A stretch of 64,000 bases of DNA from Pseudomonas sp. IPO3778 (GCF_013386825.1 NZ_JACARC010000014.1:92009-156008); one strand, 5' to 3'; shown: positions 44,292 to 53,836, numbered from the stretch's first letter. A program made the numbers and translations. Notes: a model not told the origin generated them from the sequence alone.

Positions 44292-45662
44292 TTGGAGTTA
44301 TCGACTGCCGCGTGGATGGTTCACGACACCCGCCTCATGTTCTGCGTACTGCTGGCCATCGCCAGCATCATTGTGTTGATCAGCGCGACCAAGCTGCCGC
44401 CCTTTCTGTCGATCCTGATCGGCACGTTTATCGCCGGTGTCGGCGCGGGTTTGCCGCCGGAAGAAGTAGCCAAGGCGTTCAGCAAGGGCGCCGGGGCGAT
44501 CCTCGGTGAAGCCGGGATCATCATTGCCCTGGGCTCGATGCTTGGCGCGTTGATGGCCGAGTCGGGCGCTGCCGACCGTATCGCCACCACCCTGCTGGGG
44601 TTGGGTAAGGGCAAGTCGTTGCCCTGGGTGATGGCGCTGGTGGCGATGGTGATTGGCCTGCCGCTGTTCTTCGAAGTGGGCCTGGTGATGATGGTGCCGA
44701 TCATCTTCGTGATGGCCAAGCGTTCGAACCAGCCGCTGCTGAAAATCGCGATCCCGGCGCTGGCGGGCATGACCACCCTGCACGCCCTGATGCCTCCGCA
44801 TCCGGGGCCGTTGATTGCGGTCAGCGCCTTGCACGCCGACCTGGGCCTGACCATGTTGCTGGGCTTCTGCCTGGCAGTACCGGCGGTGATTCTGGCTGGC
44901 CCGTTGTACGGCAACTGGCTGTCCAAGCGCATGCACGTGGATGAGCCGGCCGACATTGGCGCACTGTTCAGTGCACCGCCCAAGGCGCCGCGCCAGCCGG
45001 GTTTTGGCGTGTCGCTGCTGATCATTCTGTTGCCGGTGATCCTGATGCTCGGCAGCACCCTGGCCAAAGTCGCCATGTCACCTGAAAGCCCGGTGGCGCT
45101 GACCTTGAAGTTTCTGGGCGAGCCGTTGATCGCCCTGGGCCTGGCGGTAATTGCCGCGGTGATTTGCCTGGGCTGGGCCAGCGGCATGCCGCGAGCCGAG
45201 GTCGGCAATACCCTGCGTAAAGCGTTGGCGCCGATCGCCGTACTGTTGCTGACCATCGGCGCGGGGGGCGGGTTGAAACAAACGTTGCTGGATGCGGGCG
45301 TGAGCCAGACCATCAGCAAGGTGGCCGAAGGCGCGCACATGCCGTACCTGCTGCTGGCCTGGCTGATTGCCGTGGCGCTGCGTCAAGCCACCGGTTCGGC
45401 GACCGTCGCCACCACGACCACGGCGGGCATTCTGGCGCCGATGATGGCGGGTTTGGCGGCGACGCAAAGCTCACTGGTGGCCCTGGCGATTGGTGCCGGC
45501 TCCGTGTTCTTCTGCCACGTCAACGACGCCGGCTTCTGGATGGTGCGGGAGTACTTCGGCTTGCAGTTGAAGCAGACGATTTGGGTGTGGTCGGTGTTGC
45601 AGACCATCGTGTCGGTGGTGGGCCTGGTGGGCACATTGCTGATGTGGCACTTCCTCACCTGA
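44292..45662 (+). CDS. GntP-family gluconate-type permease
   Basis: A 456-residue membrane protein. The TTG start at 44292 has AAGGAG seven bases upstream, which favours it over ATG 44316. GntP motifs are LIGTFIAGVGAGLPPEE, LFFEVGLVMMVPIIF, LMPPHPGPL and RQATGSATVATTTTAGILAP. Family members are proton symporters for gluconate and related sugar acids. No gluconate kinase or regulator is adjacent, so the substrate remains open. Confidence 0.85.
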   Translation: MELSTAAWMVHDTRLMFCVLLAIASIIVLISATKLPPFLSILIGTFIAGVGAGLPPEEVAKAFSKGAGAILGEAGIIIALGSMLGALMAESGAADRIATTLLGLGKGKSLPWVMALVAMVIGLPLFFEVGLVMMVPIIFVMAKRSNQPLLKIAIPALAGMTTLHALMPPHPGPLIAVSALHADLGLTMLLGFCLAVPAVILAGPLYGNWLSKRMHVDEPADIGALFSAPPKAPRQPGFGVSLLIILLPVILMLGSTLAKVAMSPESPVALTLKFLGEPLIALGLAVIAAVICLGWASGMPRAEVGNTLRKALAPIAVLLLTIGAGGGLKQTLLDAGVSQTISKVAEGAHMPYLLLAWLIAVALRQATGSATVATTTTAGILAPMMAGLAATQSSLVALAIGAGSVFFCHVNDAGFWMVREYFGLQLKQTIWVWSVLQTIVSVVGLVGTLLMWHFLT

Positions 45663-45671
45663 GGATCTGAT

Positions 45672-45778
45672 GATCGTTCCCGCGCTCCGCGTGGGAATGC
45701 AGCCCGTAACGCTCCGCGTCACAAGAGCCGACGCGGAGCGTCCAGTGAGGCGCTCCCACGCTGAGCGTAGGAACGATC
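45672..45778. repeat. Palindromic intergenic repeat (different family from the REPINs)
   Basis: GATCGTTCC at 45672-45680 pairs with GGAACGATC at 45770-45778, and inside ACGCTCCGCGTC (45709-45720) pairs with GACGCGGAGCGT (45730-45741). Nested stems with CGCTCC-rich sequence, between convergent transporter genes. Likely a dispersed repeat that also terminates both transcripts. Confidence 0.75.
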
Positions 45779-47060
45779 AGGTGGGTTGGCGCTTGCCAAA
45801 ATGCGCCGCGCTCACTGCGCCCACCGCGCCCATCACCACGCAGTACCCCACACAGATCCACGGGCTGGTGGGCATCAACGCGATCAACATCAGCGGCGTG
45901 GTACTCGCCCACAGCGCATACGCAATGTTGTAGGTGAAGGAAATCCCCGAAACGCGCACTTGCGCCGGGAACAGGCTGACCATCACCGACGGCACCGCCC
46001 CCACCACCCCGCAACTCAACCCGGCAATCGCATACGCCGCGCCCAGCCACACGCCGCCCGCAATCAGGCTGGCATACAACACGGCAATCCCCACCGGCAG
46101 CAGCAGGCTGTAGACCAACACCGCGCGCCACGCGCCGATGCGGTCCACCAACAGGCCGGCCAGCACGCAGCCGATGTTCAGGAACACGATGCCCAACGCA
46201 CTCAGGGCGAAGGTATGGCTGGGGCTCATGCCGAAGGTTTTCTGCATCATGGTCGGGGTGATGACGACCAATACCACCACGGCTGAGGTGAGCACGCAGG
46301 TGAGGATCATGGCCGGCAGCAGCGCGTTGCGGTGTTCCCGCAGGACGGTGCGCAGGGGTAATTCGGTGCCAGCCTGGCGGCGGGCCTGCATCTGCAGGAA
46401 CACCGGGGTTTCGCTGAGCCAGCGCCGCAGCCAGACGCCGATCACACCAAATACGCCGCCGAGCAGGAACGGGAAGCGCCAGGCGTAGTCGAGGATTTCT
46501 GCCGGGGTGAAGACTTGCGCCAGCAACGTCGCGGTCAGCGCGCCGAGCAGGTAGCCGAAGGTCAGCCCGGCTTGCAGGAAGCCCAGGGCATAACCACGAT
46601 GGTTATCCGGGGCGTGCTCGGCGACAAATACCCAGGCGCTGGGCACTTCCCCGCCCACCGCCGCGCCCTGGAGGATGCGCAGCGCCAGCAGGATCAAGGG
46701 CGCGAAATAACCTATTTGTGCGTAGGTGGGCATGATCCCGATCACCAGGCACGGCAGCGCCATCATCAGGATGCTCAGGCTGAACACCCGTTTGCGGCCC
46801 AGGTGATCGGCGAAGTGCGCCATCAGGATCCCGCCCAGCGGGCGCGCGAGGTAGCCGGTGACGAAGATCCCGAAGCTTTGCAGCAGGCGCAGCCACTCGG
46901 GCATTTCCGGCGGGAAGAACAGTTGACTGAGGGTCAACGCGAAAAACACGAAGATGATGAAGTCGTAGATTTCCAGGGCCCCGCCCAGGGCAGCCAGGCC
47001 CAGGGTTTTGTAGTCGGAACGGGAGAAACGCTGCGCCTGTGGATAAGAGGTGGCAGTCAT
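45777..47060 (-). CDS. MFS metabolite:proton symporter (MHS family)
   Basis: A 427-residue 12-helix transporter. Family signs are GALEIYDFIIFVFFA near residue 27, RPLGGILMAHFADHLGRKRVF as motif A, and GGEVPSAWVFVAEHAPDNHRG as the ProP/MHS motif. ATG 47060 is used (a TTG two codons earlier is possible). MHS members carry citrate, dicarboxylates, osmolytes or aromatic acids; no neighbouring catabolic gene tells which. Confidence 0.85.
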   Translation of the reverse strand: MTATSYPQAQRFSRSDYKTLGLAALGGALEIYDFIIFVFFALTLSQLFFPPEMPEWLRLLQSFGIFVTGYLARPLGGILMAHFADHLGRKRVFSLSILMMALPCLVIGIMPTYAQIGYFAPLILLALRILQGAAVGGEVPSAWVFVAEHAPDNHRGYALGFLQAGLTFGYLLGALTATLLAQVFTPAEILDYAWRFPFLLGGVFGVIGVWLRRWLSETPVFLQMQARRQAGTELPLRTVLREHRNALLPAMILTCVLTSAVVVLVVITPTMMQKTFGMSPSHTFALSALGIVFLNIGCVLAGLLVDRIGAWRAVLVYSLLLPVGIAVLYASLIAGGVWLGAAYAIAGLSCGVVGAVPSVMVSLFPAQVRVSGISFTYNIAYALWASTTPLMLIALMPTSPWICVGYCVVMGAVGAVSAAHFGKRQPT

Positions 47061-47249
47061 GTGCAAGCTCGGCAGACAAACAAAATGGCCTGCAGGTTAG
47101 GAGCTGGGCCGAGTGATGGCAATCACGCTGGATATATTTGCTTTACTCATTGATCAATGAAGATAACTACATTCCCAAATGAATAGCCGTAGAGGAACAT
47201 GCAGCAAAACTGCCGCCCCCCATAATAAATACAAATAGAGGTACTGAAC

Positions 47250-48668
47250 GTGGCCGATGCTATCGAAGACAGCCGCTACGCCCGATTTGCCCTGCGTTGT
47301 TCCAACTTCGCCGAGCGCTGGTTCCCGGACTCCTGGGTGTTTGCCGCCCTCGCCGTGATCATTGTCGCCGTGGCGACCCTGAGCATGGGCGCCGCACCGA
47401 CCGAGGCCGCCAAGGCCTTTGGTGACGGCTTCTGGAGTCTGATTCCGTTCACCATGCAAATGGCCTTTGTGGTGATCGGTGGTTATGTGGTCGCCAGCTC
47501 CCCACCCGCCGTGAAACTAATCGATCGCCTGGCGCGCATCCCGAAGAACGGCCGTTCTGCCGTGGCCTGGGTGGCGCTGATTTCGATGGTGGCTTCCTTG
47601 CTCAACTGGGGACTGTCCCTGGTGTTCGGCGGCTTGCTGGTGCGGGCACTGGCCCGTCGTACGGATTTGCGCATGGATTACCGCGCCGCCGGTGCTGCAG
47701 CCTATCTGGGCCTGGGCGCGGTATGGGCGCTGGGGCTGTCGTCGTCAGCGGCGCAGTTGCAGGCCAACCCGGCCAGTTTGCCGCCGTCGATTTTGTCGAT
47801 CACCGGGATGATCCCGTTCACCGACACCATCTTCCTGTGGCAATCCGGCGTGCTGTTGCTGGCGTTGATCGTGGTCTCGCTGATCATCGCCTACGCCACC
47901 GCGCCCGGGCCGAACTCCGCCCGTGACGCCAAGGCTTGCGGTATCGACCCCGCCTTCAATATGCCCAAGCCGCAACCGCCGACCCGCCCGGGCGAGTGGC
48001 TGGAACACAGCCCGTTGCTGACCATCCTGCTGGCGCTGCTGGCGGCCGGGTGGCTGTTCCATGAGTTCTCCACCAAGCCGGCCATCAGCGCGATCTCGGG
48101 GCTCAACACCTACAACTTCCTGTTCCTGATGGTGGGCGCGTTGCTGCACTGGCGCCCGCGCAGCTTCCTCGACGCCGTGGCCCGCGCGGTGCCGACCACC
48201 ACCGGGGTGCTGATCCAGTTCCCGTTGTATGGCTCGATTGCGGCACTGATGACCGTGGTGAAAGGCAGTGATGGCTCGACACTGGCGCACCATATCTCGA
48301 CCTTTTTCACCTCGATTGCGTCCCACGATACCTACGCGCTGTTGATGGGCGTGTACTCGGCGGTGCTGGGCTTCTTTATCCCGTCGGGGGGAGGAAAGTG
48401 GATCATCGAGGCCCCGTATGTGATGCAGGTCGCCAATGACCTGGAATATCACCTGGGCTGGGCGGTGCAGATCTACAACGCCGCCGAGGCGCTGCCGAAC
48501 CTGATCAACCCCTTCTATATGCTGCCGCTGCTGGGCGTGCTGGGGTTGAAGGCGCGGGACTTGATCGGCTTTTCGTTTGTGCAGTTGCTGGTGCACACGC
48601 CCCTGGTGCTGTTTTTGCTGTGGGCGTTGGGTACGACACTTAAATATTTGCCGCCGGTGATGCCGTAA
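47250..48668 (+). CDS. Short-chain fatty acid transporter (AtoE family)
   Basis: A 472-residue membrane protein with about 10-12 helices, starting at GTG 47250 after AGAGG. AtoE motifs: WFPDSWVFAALAVIIV, NWGLSLVFGGLLVRA, YLGLGAVWALGLSSSAAQL, and GFFIPSGGGKWIIEAPYV at the substrate loop. Proteins of this type import acetoacetate and short-chain fatty acids. No ato genes are adjacent. A 12 bp perfect hairpin follows at 48727. Confidence 0.88.
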   Translation: MADAIEDSRYARFALRCSNFAERWFPDSWVFAALAVIIVAVATLSMGAAPTEAAKAFGDGFWSLIPFTMQMAFVVIGGYVVASSPPAVKLIDRLARIPKNGRSAVAWVALISMVASLLNWGLSLVFGGLLVRALARRTDLRMDYRAAGAAAYLGLGAVWALGLSSSAAQLQANPASLPPSILSITGMIPFTDTIFLWQSGVLLLALIVVSLIIAYATAPGPNSARDAKACGIDPAFNMPKPQPPTRPGEWLEHSPLLTILLALLAAGWLFHEFSTKPAISAISGLNTYNFLFLMVGALLHWRPRSFLDAVARAVPTTTGVLIQFPLYGSIAALMTVVKGSDGSTLAHHISTFFTSIASHDTYALLMGVYSAVLGFFIPSGGGKWIIEAPYVMQVANDLEYHLGWAVQIYNAAEALPNLINPFYMLPLLGVLGLKARDLIGFSFVQLLVHTPLVLFLLWALGTTLKYLPPVMP

Positions 48669-48726
48669 ACGCTTCTGTCACATTGCCTGCTTAAGCTTCT
48701 CACCCAGGCCCGGCAACGCCTCCTGT

Positions 48727-48755
48727 ACCTTGATCGGCACCCCGCCGATCAAGGT
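48727..48755 (+). terminator. Hairpin after the fatty acid transporter gene
   Basis: A perfect 12 bp stem, ACCTTGATCGGC / GCCGATCAAGGT, with loop ACCCC, about 59 bases past the stop. It lacks a T-run; it could terminate or stabilise the transcript. Confidence 0.65.
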
Positions 48756-48932
48756 TCAAATGAGTGCGTCGCAGCGCGGCCCCGTTACAAAACCCGTCAG
48801 TCACAAACAGTTCCCTTACGCCCTAAGGCCTCGCCTTATAGACTGAAGCGTTTAAGCTTTGCCATATTTCACGCCATTTCAATGAAACATCCAGCAATAA
48901 AATAAACCAAAAACAGCAGTGAGAAGCCTCGG

Positions 48933-50633
48933 ATGACTGACGAAACAGAAGACCAGAACGCCTCCATCAATGCCTCCGATACCCTCCCCGATTCCAGCCG
49001 CCGGCGCTTTTTAGGCGGGGTTGCCGTACTCGGCGCCGGAGCCACCCTGAGCGCCTGCGGCGGCACGGCGGACAAGCCGGGCCCGGTGGTCGACCGCGAA
49101 CTGACTCCTGCAGAACTGGACAAGGCCCTGCACGACAACGTGAAAACCGTGGTGGTGATCTACGGCGAGAACCGCAGCTTCAACAACTTGTTTGCCGATT
49201 TCCCCGGCGTGGAAAGCCCGCTCTCCGCGCTCAAGCCCGCCGACTACCAGCAACATGACCGTGACGGCAGCCTGTTGGACACCTTGCCTGAGGTGTGGGG
49301 CGGCGTGACCCAGTTGGGCCCGCAGACCATCGACGGGGTGATCTACCCCAGCGCTACCCAATATCAGCAACACCTGCCCAACGCGCCGTTTGCGCTGAAA
49401 GGCCCGGACGGTGAAGACCTGCCGCTGGCCCTGATCACTCGCGACCTGTGGCATGTGTTCTATCAAAACCAGATGCAGATCAACGGCGGCAAGAACGACC
49501 GTTTCGTCGCCTGGGCCGACTCGGGCGCGCTGACCTTCGGCCATTACTCGCAAACACGCTATTCCCTGCGCCTGTGGGACGTGGCCAAGGAGTTTGTGCT
49601 GTGCGACAACTTCTTCCAGGGCGCCTTCGGTGGTTCGTACCTCAACCACCAATATCTGATCAGCGCCCAGGTGCCGTTCTACCCGGACGCCGCCAACTCG
49701 GTGGCCAAGTCGCAGATCGCCACGTTGCAGAGCGACGACCCGACCGATACGCGCCTCAAGCCGCTGGATAAATCCCCGGCCAGCGCGATGACCGGCCCAC
49801 CGCAATTCGGCCCGAGTGCACTGACTCCGGACGGTTACGCCGTGAATACCATGGCCCCGCCCTACTGGCCCACCTGGATCCGTGACCCGGAACGCCCGGA
49901 CTACGCCAAGCCGGACCTGCCCAGCGTCCTGGTGCCACAGTCCCACGAGCATATCGGCGACAAGCTGTCGAAGAAGAACGTCGACTGGGCCTGGTACGGC
50001 GGCGCCTGGCAGGCAACGATTGATGAGCACAAGGACTCGGCGGCGATTCCGAAGATCCCGAGCTTTCAGTATCACCACCAGCCGTTCAACTACTTCAAGC
50101 AGCAAGGTCCGGAAAACCCGGTAGAACGCAAAAAGCGCCTGCGCGATGGTGGCCTGGGCGATGACCCGAGCACCAACCACTTCATGGCCGACGCCCAGGC
50201 GGGCACGTTGCCGGCGGTAAGTTTCTACAAACCCCAGGGCAACCTGAACATGCACGCCGGTTACGCCGACGTGGCCTCGGGCGATCGGCATATCACCCGC
50301 ACCTTGAAGATGCTGCAGGAAAGCCCGCAGTGGAAAAACATGGTGGTGATCATCACCGTCGACGAAAACGGCGGCTGGTGGGACCACGTAGCACCGCCGA
50401 AAGGCGACCGCTGGGGCCCGGGCACACGTATTCCGGCGCTGGTGGTTTCACCCTTCGCGCGCAAGGGCACGGTGGATCATACGGTGTACGACACGGCGTC
50501 GATCCTGCGCCTGATCACCCGGGTGTTCCAGCTGGAAAAACTCGACGGCATCAAGCTGCGGGACGAATCAATGGTCGCCCGCGGCCAGAAACCCATGGGT
50601 GACCTGAGCAACGCGCTGCACTTCAAGGTGTAG
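48933..50633 (+). CDS. Tat-exported phosphoesterase (acid phosphatase/phospholipase C family)
   Basis: A 566-residue enzyme. The N-terminus has a twin-arginine motif SSRRRFLGG and then a hydrophobic stretch ending LSAC, a possible lipobox, so the product may be a Tat-secreted lipoprotein. Phosphoesterase-family signs are VVVIYGENRSFNNLF with a metal ligand and nucleophile region, FQGAFGGSYLNHQYLISAQ, VIITVDENGGWWDHVAPP and RIPALVVSPFARKG. The group includes AcpA-type acid phosphatases and phospholipases C, acting on phosphate esters outside the cytoplasm. An exported partner of unknown function follows at 122 bases. Confidence 0.85.
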   Translation: MTDETEDQNASINASDTLPDSSRRRFLGGVAVLGAGATLSACGGTADKPGPVVDRELTPAELDKALHDNVKTVVVIYGENRSFNNLFADFPGVESPLSALKPADYQQHDRDGSLLDTLPEVWGGVTQLGPQTIDGVIYPSATQYQQHLPNAPFALKGPDGEDLPLALITRDLWHVFYQNQMQINGGKNDRFVAWADSGALTFGHYSQTRYSLRLWDVAKEFVLCDNFFQGAFGGSYLNHQYLISAQVPFYPDAANSVAKSQIATLQSDDPTDTRLKPLDKSPASAMTGPPQFGPSALTPDGYAVNTMAPPYWPTWIRDPERPDYAKPDLPSVLVPQSHEHIGDKLSKKNVDWAWYGGAWQATIDEHKDSAAIPKIPSFQYHHQPFNYFKQQGPENPVERKKRLRDGGLGDDPSTNHFMADAQAGTLPAVSFYKPQGNLNMHAGYADVASGDRHITRTLKMLQESPQWKNMVVIITVDENGGWWDHVAPPKGDRWGPGTRIPALVVSPFARKGTVDHTVYDTASILRLITRVFQLEKLDGIKLRDESMVARGQKPMGDLSNALHFKV

Positions 50634-50755
50634 GCGCATTTGCCCAATAGCGACAAGCGCGTAGTTTTTTCACGCGCTTTTCCCGGTCAACCGCTACTGT
50701 GTGAGGGTGGGCATTCACCCCGCGCAGACGGGCTTTCGCTGACAGGGAACCATCC

Positions 50756-51925
50756 ATGTTTAAACTCTCCAGGTTGTCCTTCACCCTGGCCGCACTGACC
50801 TTGAGTGCGGTCGTACAGGCTGATGTCACCGTACCGCTGGGTACCCCGCAACGGGTCACCCAGTTGTTCGCGTACCCGAACAATTGCAACGTCGTCTGTT
50901 TTCGTCCCTGGACGCTGGAACAGACCGTCGAGCACTACCTGAACCAGAGCCTGCAACGAGACGGTTACAGCCGGGCCAAAGTCAGCGTCAAAACCGAGCA
51001 TGACCAGGTGCTTGCCGCCTTCAGCGGCGTGCCGGACGGTTATGGCCAGCCGCTGACCACCTTGCTCGACACCGCCGACCTGGCCTACCAGGGCGCCAGC
51101 AAACTCAACGGCGACGGCAAATGGCAGTTCAACTGGTACCTGTTCCTGCCCCTGGGCATGGCCTTGGAAAACCGCAAGAGCATCGAGCTGCTGCACTTTC
51201 CGCCGGACTATTCCCTGACCCACTTCCAGGATTACCTGGAGTCGGCCACCACCGACCGCTGGGCAACCTTGCTCACGGCCAACGGCATCCCGGCGACCCA
51301 GACGCCGGAATACCAGACCATCATCGACATCGCTCCGATCGCCGCCCCCGCTACGGCGGGCAAGGACCTGGAAGGCGTCTACAGCTACTTCACCGACTAC
51401 CAGACGCGCATGGTCAAGGAATTGAGCCTGCACGCCGGCGGCGCGTTGCCGATGGTGGCCTTCGGGGCGCCGGTGCGCAGTTGGATCAAGCAGCAATACG
51501 GGCAAACCGTGGGGGTGTTGGGCCTGGCACAGATCAGCCCGGCCGATGGCAGCACGGTGGCCGTGTTGGGCGCCAACCATCCCAGCTACATCTGGTACGC
51601 CGCCAGCCCCGACACTTATGGCGGTGACGAACAAAAGGCCGATGAGGCCGGCTTAAAGGTGATGGGCCAGGATTTGAGTGCCGCCTGCTGGCAGGCCGCG
51701 ATGGGCCAGAAGCCCGCCAGCGACCCGAATGTGCAGCTCAAGGGCTGCATGAACACCTGGCAGGTGACGCGCAAGGAGCAGACGTGCGAACTGTTCTACA
51801 CCTCGATCCGCGAGCTGACGCCCGAGCAAGCGAACGCCAAGTGCGCCCAACCGGCGATCAAAACCCAGCTGAGGCAATTGAAAAGCGCAGTGCCGGCACC
51901 GTCGGTGGAAGCCCCGGCGCTTTGA
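50756..51925 (+). CDS. Exported protein of unknown function
   Basis: A 389-residue protein with a signal peptide (MFKLSRLSFTLAALTLSAVV, cleaved near VQA). Cysteines occur in pairs (NNCNVVC, then SAACWQA and KGCMNTW, QTCELF and AKCAQP), consistent with disulfides in the periplasm. No known enzymatic motif was recognised. Downstream of the phosphatase gene on the same strand; the 122 base gap leaves it open whether they share a transcript. Confidence 0.7.
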   Translation: MFKLSRLSFTLAALTLSAVVQADVTVPLGTPQRVTQLFAYPNNCNVVCFRPWTLEQTVEHYLNQSLQRDGYSRAKVSVKTEHDQVLAAFSGVPDGYGQPLTTLLDTADLAYQGASKLNGDGKWQFNWYLFLPLGMALENRKSIELLHFPPDYSLTHFQDYLESATTDRWATLLTANGIPATQTPEYQTIIDIAPIAAPATAGKDLEGVYSYFTDYQTRMVKELSLHAGGALPMVAFGAPVRSWIKQQYGQTVGVLGLAQISPADGSTVAVLGANHPSYIWYAASPDTYGGDEQKADEAGLKVMGQDLSAACWQAAMGQKPASDPNVQLKGCMNTWQVTRKEQTCELFYTSIRELTPEQANAKCAQPAIKTQLRQLKSAVPAPSVEAPAL

Positions 51926-51967
51926 CGCAGGCTGCAGGAAGGGCACTTTCCTACCTAAAAAAATAGG

Positions 51968-52001
51968 CAATTTCTACTGTCAGATTTGACAGTAGAAATT
52001 G
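51968..52001. repeat. Perfect 15 bp inverted repeat
   Basis: CAATTTCTACTGTCA and its exact inverse are separated by GATT. It lies 42 bases after the stop of the exported protein gene and 97 before the SET-domain start. No T-run follows, so a simple terminator is not clear; a regulatory or RNA-stability role is possible. Confidence 0.75.
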
Positions 52002-52098
52002 GATCCTGCTTAGGCGAGTCTTGAGCCGCGCCCATCCGCTGCAAGACTGGCAGTCAAGACACTACCGGCAGGTCGATGCAGCCCCTTCCTGGAGAGTC

Positions 52099-52623
52099 AT
52101 GAAAACTCAAGCCATGGACAAGGCTAAAACCGCTGTGAGTGACTGCCTTTACCCCTTCGCGAGCGTGCTCACCGAACACGGCTACCCCCGCGCTCGCGAC
52201 TACGAAGTGGTGCGAGCCCGCAACGGTTCAGGTGATGGCATCAAGACCCGCGTCGCCTTTGACAGCCGCCTGTGTATCGCCAAGGTGTCGGGCTATGCGC
52301 TGAGCGAGCGGCGAATGCACACGGTGCAAATGTCGTCGCGCATCCACTTGTACGACCCGTGGTTCAGCGGCCTGCTGTCGCACTCGTGCAACCCCAACGT
52401 GTTTCTCGACATGACGTATCTGGAACTGTGGTCCGTTCAAGCGGTGCCCGCCGGCGCCCTGCTGACCATGGATTACGCCCACACCGAGGACGTGCTGTTC
52501 CGACAGTTTCGCTGCCAGTGCGGCGAGCTCAACTGTCGGGGCTGGATCACCGGCATGAAAGAGCCGCTGAATGCCGAGGGTCAACAGTTCATGGCGCAAT
52601 GGCGCGCACGCAAAAGCCCTTAG
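52099..52623 (+). CDS. SET-domain protein (putative protein-lysine methyltransferase)
   Basis: A 174-residue protein; ATG 52099 (MKTQAMDKAKT) follows GGAGAG and is preferred over an in-frame start at 52021. The SET signature LLSHSCNPNVFLDM is present with the late AGALLTMDYAHTED (equivalent to the DYxxxE element) and a post-SET Cys cluster CQCGELNCRGW that would bind zinc. In eukaryotes such enzymes methylate lysine; bacterial copies are uncommon and their targets mostly unknown. Ends overlapping the convergent carbonic anhydrase gene by 4 bp. Confidence 0.82.
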   Translation: MKTQAMDKAKTAVSDCLYPFASVLTEHGYPRARDYEVVRARNGSGDGIKTRVAFDSRLCIAKVSGYALSERRMHTVQMSSRIHLYDPWFSGLLSHSCNPNVFLDMTYLELWSVQAVPAGALLTMDYAHTEDVLFRQFRCQCGELNCRGWITGMKEPLNAEGQQFMAQWRARKSP

Positions 52624-53264
52624 ACCGCACCCAGCGGGCGCAGGCGGTATTGCGGCGGCAATTGCTCAAAGCCACTGATGGTGGTGTTCAGGCTTTTCCA
52701 GCGGCCGTCCTTGATCCCATAGATACAACCATGGATCGACAGGCTCTGCCCGCGGTGCCAGGCATTTTGCACAATGCTGGTGTGGCCGACGTTGGCCACT
52801 TGCTGGATCACGTTCAGCTCGCACAGGCGGTCTACCCGTTCCTCTTCGGTGGGTAACTGGGCCAGCACGTCGCGGTTTTCGTAGTACAGGTCACGGATGG
52901 TGCGCAGCCAGCCGTCGATCAGGCCCAACTGGTTGTCCTGCATCGAGGCGCGCACGCCACCGCAGCCATAGTGGCCGGTGACCAGGATGTGTTTGACCTT
53001 GAGCACGTCGACCGCGTACTGGATCACCGACAGGCAATTGAGGTCGGTGTGCAGCACCACGTTAGCCACGTTGCGGTGTACAAACAGGTCGCCCGGCAGC
53101 ATGCCGACGATCTCGTTGGCCGGTACGCGGGCGTCGGAACAGCCGATCCACAGGTATTCCGGGGTTTGCTGGCGGGCGAGCTTGGCGAAGAATTCGGGAT
53201 CTTCCTGTTTGATCGCATCTGCCCAGCGTTCGTTGTTATCAAGCAGGTCTTGTAGTTCGTTCAT
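52620..53264 (-). CDS. can: Beta-carbonic anhydrase
   Basis: A 214-residue enzyme with zinc ligands Cys 42 and Asp 44 (CSDARV), His 98 and Cys 101 (GHYGCGG). Both Asp 44 and Arg 46 of the catalytic dyad are intact. It interconverts CO2 and bicarbonate in the cytoplasm. Length and sequence match the E. coli Can type. Monocistronic, convergent with the SET-domain gene. Confidence 0.93.
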   Translation of the reverse strand: MNELQDLLDNNERWADAIKQEDPEFFAKLARQQTPEYLWIGCSDARVPANEIVGMLPGDLFVHRNVANVVLHTDLNCLSVIQYAVDVLKVKHILVTGHYGCGGVRASMQDNQLGLIDGWLRTIRDLYYENRDVLAQLPTEEERVDRLCELNVIQQVANVGHTSIVQNAWHRGQSLSIHGCIYGIKDGRWKSLNTTISGFEQLPPQYRLRPLGAV

Positions 53265-53416
53265 CAGGGAAAGCCTCAGGAATGATGCGCAGCTTTGACA
53301 ATCGACCGCCCGTCCGGGTCACGCCAGGAATTAAAGATAGCCGGCGGGCAATTACTTGAATCTTGGGGAGCCATGCCTGTCCACACACTATAAGCCCCAC
53401 AGTATGAGGAATCGCC

Positions 53417-53821
53417 ATGACTGATTCACGACGTCCTTTCGGCGCCACCCAACCGGAGCCGATTGATGACAACGAAGACCGCATGGGTTCGATGCGGGAA
53501 CTGGATTTTGACGAGGAAGCGCCCACGGCTGAGATCGGCGACGAGATTCCGCCCCGCGAACGCGAGCATCTGATGCCCGACGAACGGGTGCGCGAGGCCG
53601 GGATGACCGGGGCCTCCACCGATGATCATGAATCAACCGATGATGACATGAGCCCGGAAACGCTGATCCATGAGGACGGCGCGCGCGATGCCCGGGAAGC
53701 TGGCGACGATGAACCGGCCGATTGGGACCTGAGCATCGTCGATGAAGATGAGATTGGCGGCGGTAATGGCCTGGATGAGGCCGAGATGGCCGATATCGAT
53801 CCGGTAGACGGCAACCGCTGA
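53417..53821 (+). CDS. Acidic hypothetical protein, 134 residues
   Basis: ATG 53417 follows GAGGAAT. The product is rich in Asp and Glu (DLSIVDEDEIGGGNGLDEAE), with no hydrophobic segment, likely disordered. I know similar acidic proteins in Pseudomonas, sometimes labelled serine kinase/phosphatase without evidence; no catalytic motif is visible. Function unknown. Confidence 0.7.
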   Translation: MTDSRRPFGATQPEPIDDNEDRMGSMRELDFDEEAPTAEIGDEIPPREREHLMPDERVREAGMTGASTDDHESTDDDMSPETLIHEDGARDAREAGDDEPADWDLSIVDEDEIGGGNGLDEAEMADIDPVDGNR

Positions 53822-53836
53822 CACCCTGCCGAACTG

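Noticed and set aside
47110..47135. Sigma-54 promoter before the fatty acid transporter gene
   Set aside because: A TGG and a TGC occur but the distance between the GG and GC elements is not right for -24/-12.
48669..48932. Pho box upstream of the phosphatase
   Set aside because: CTGTCACATTGCCTGCTT near 48674 matches only the first half of the consensus, lies far from the start, and is nearer to the end of the upstream gene.
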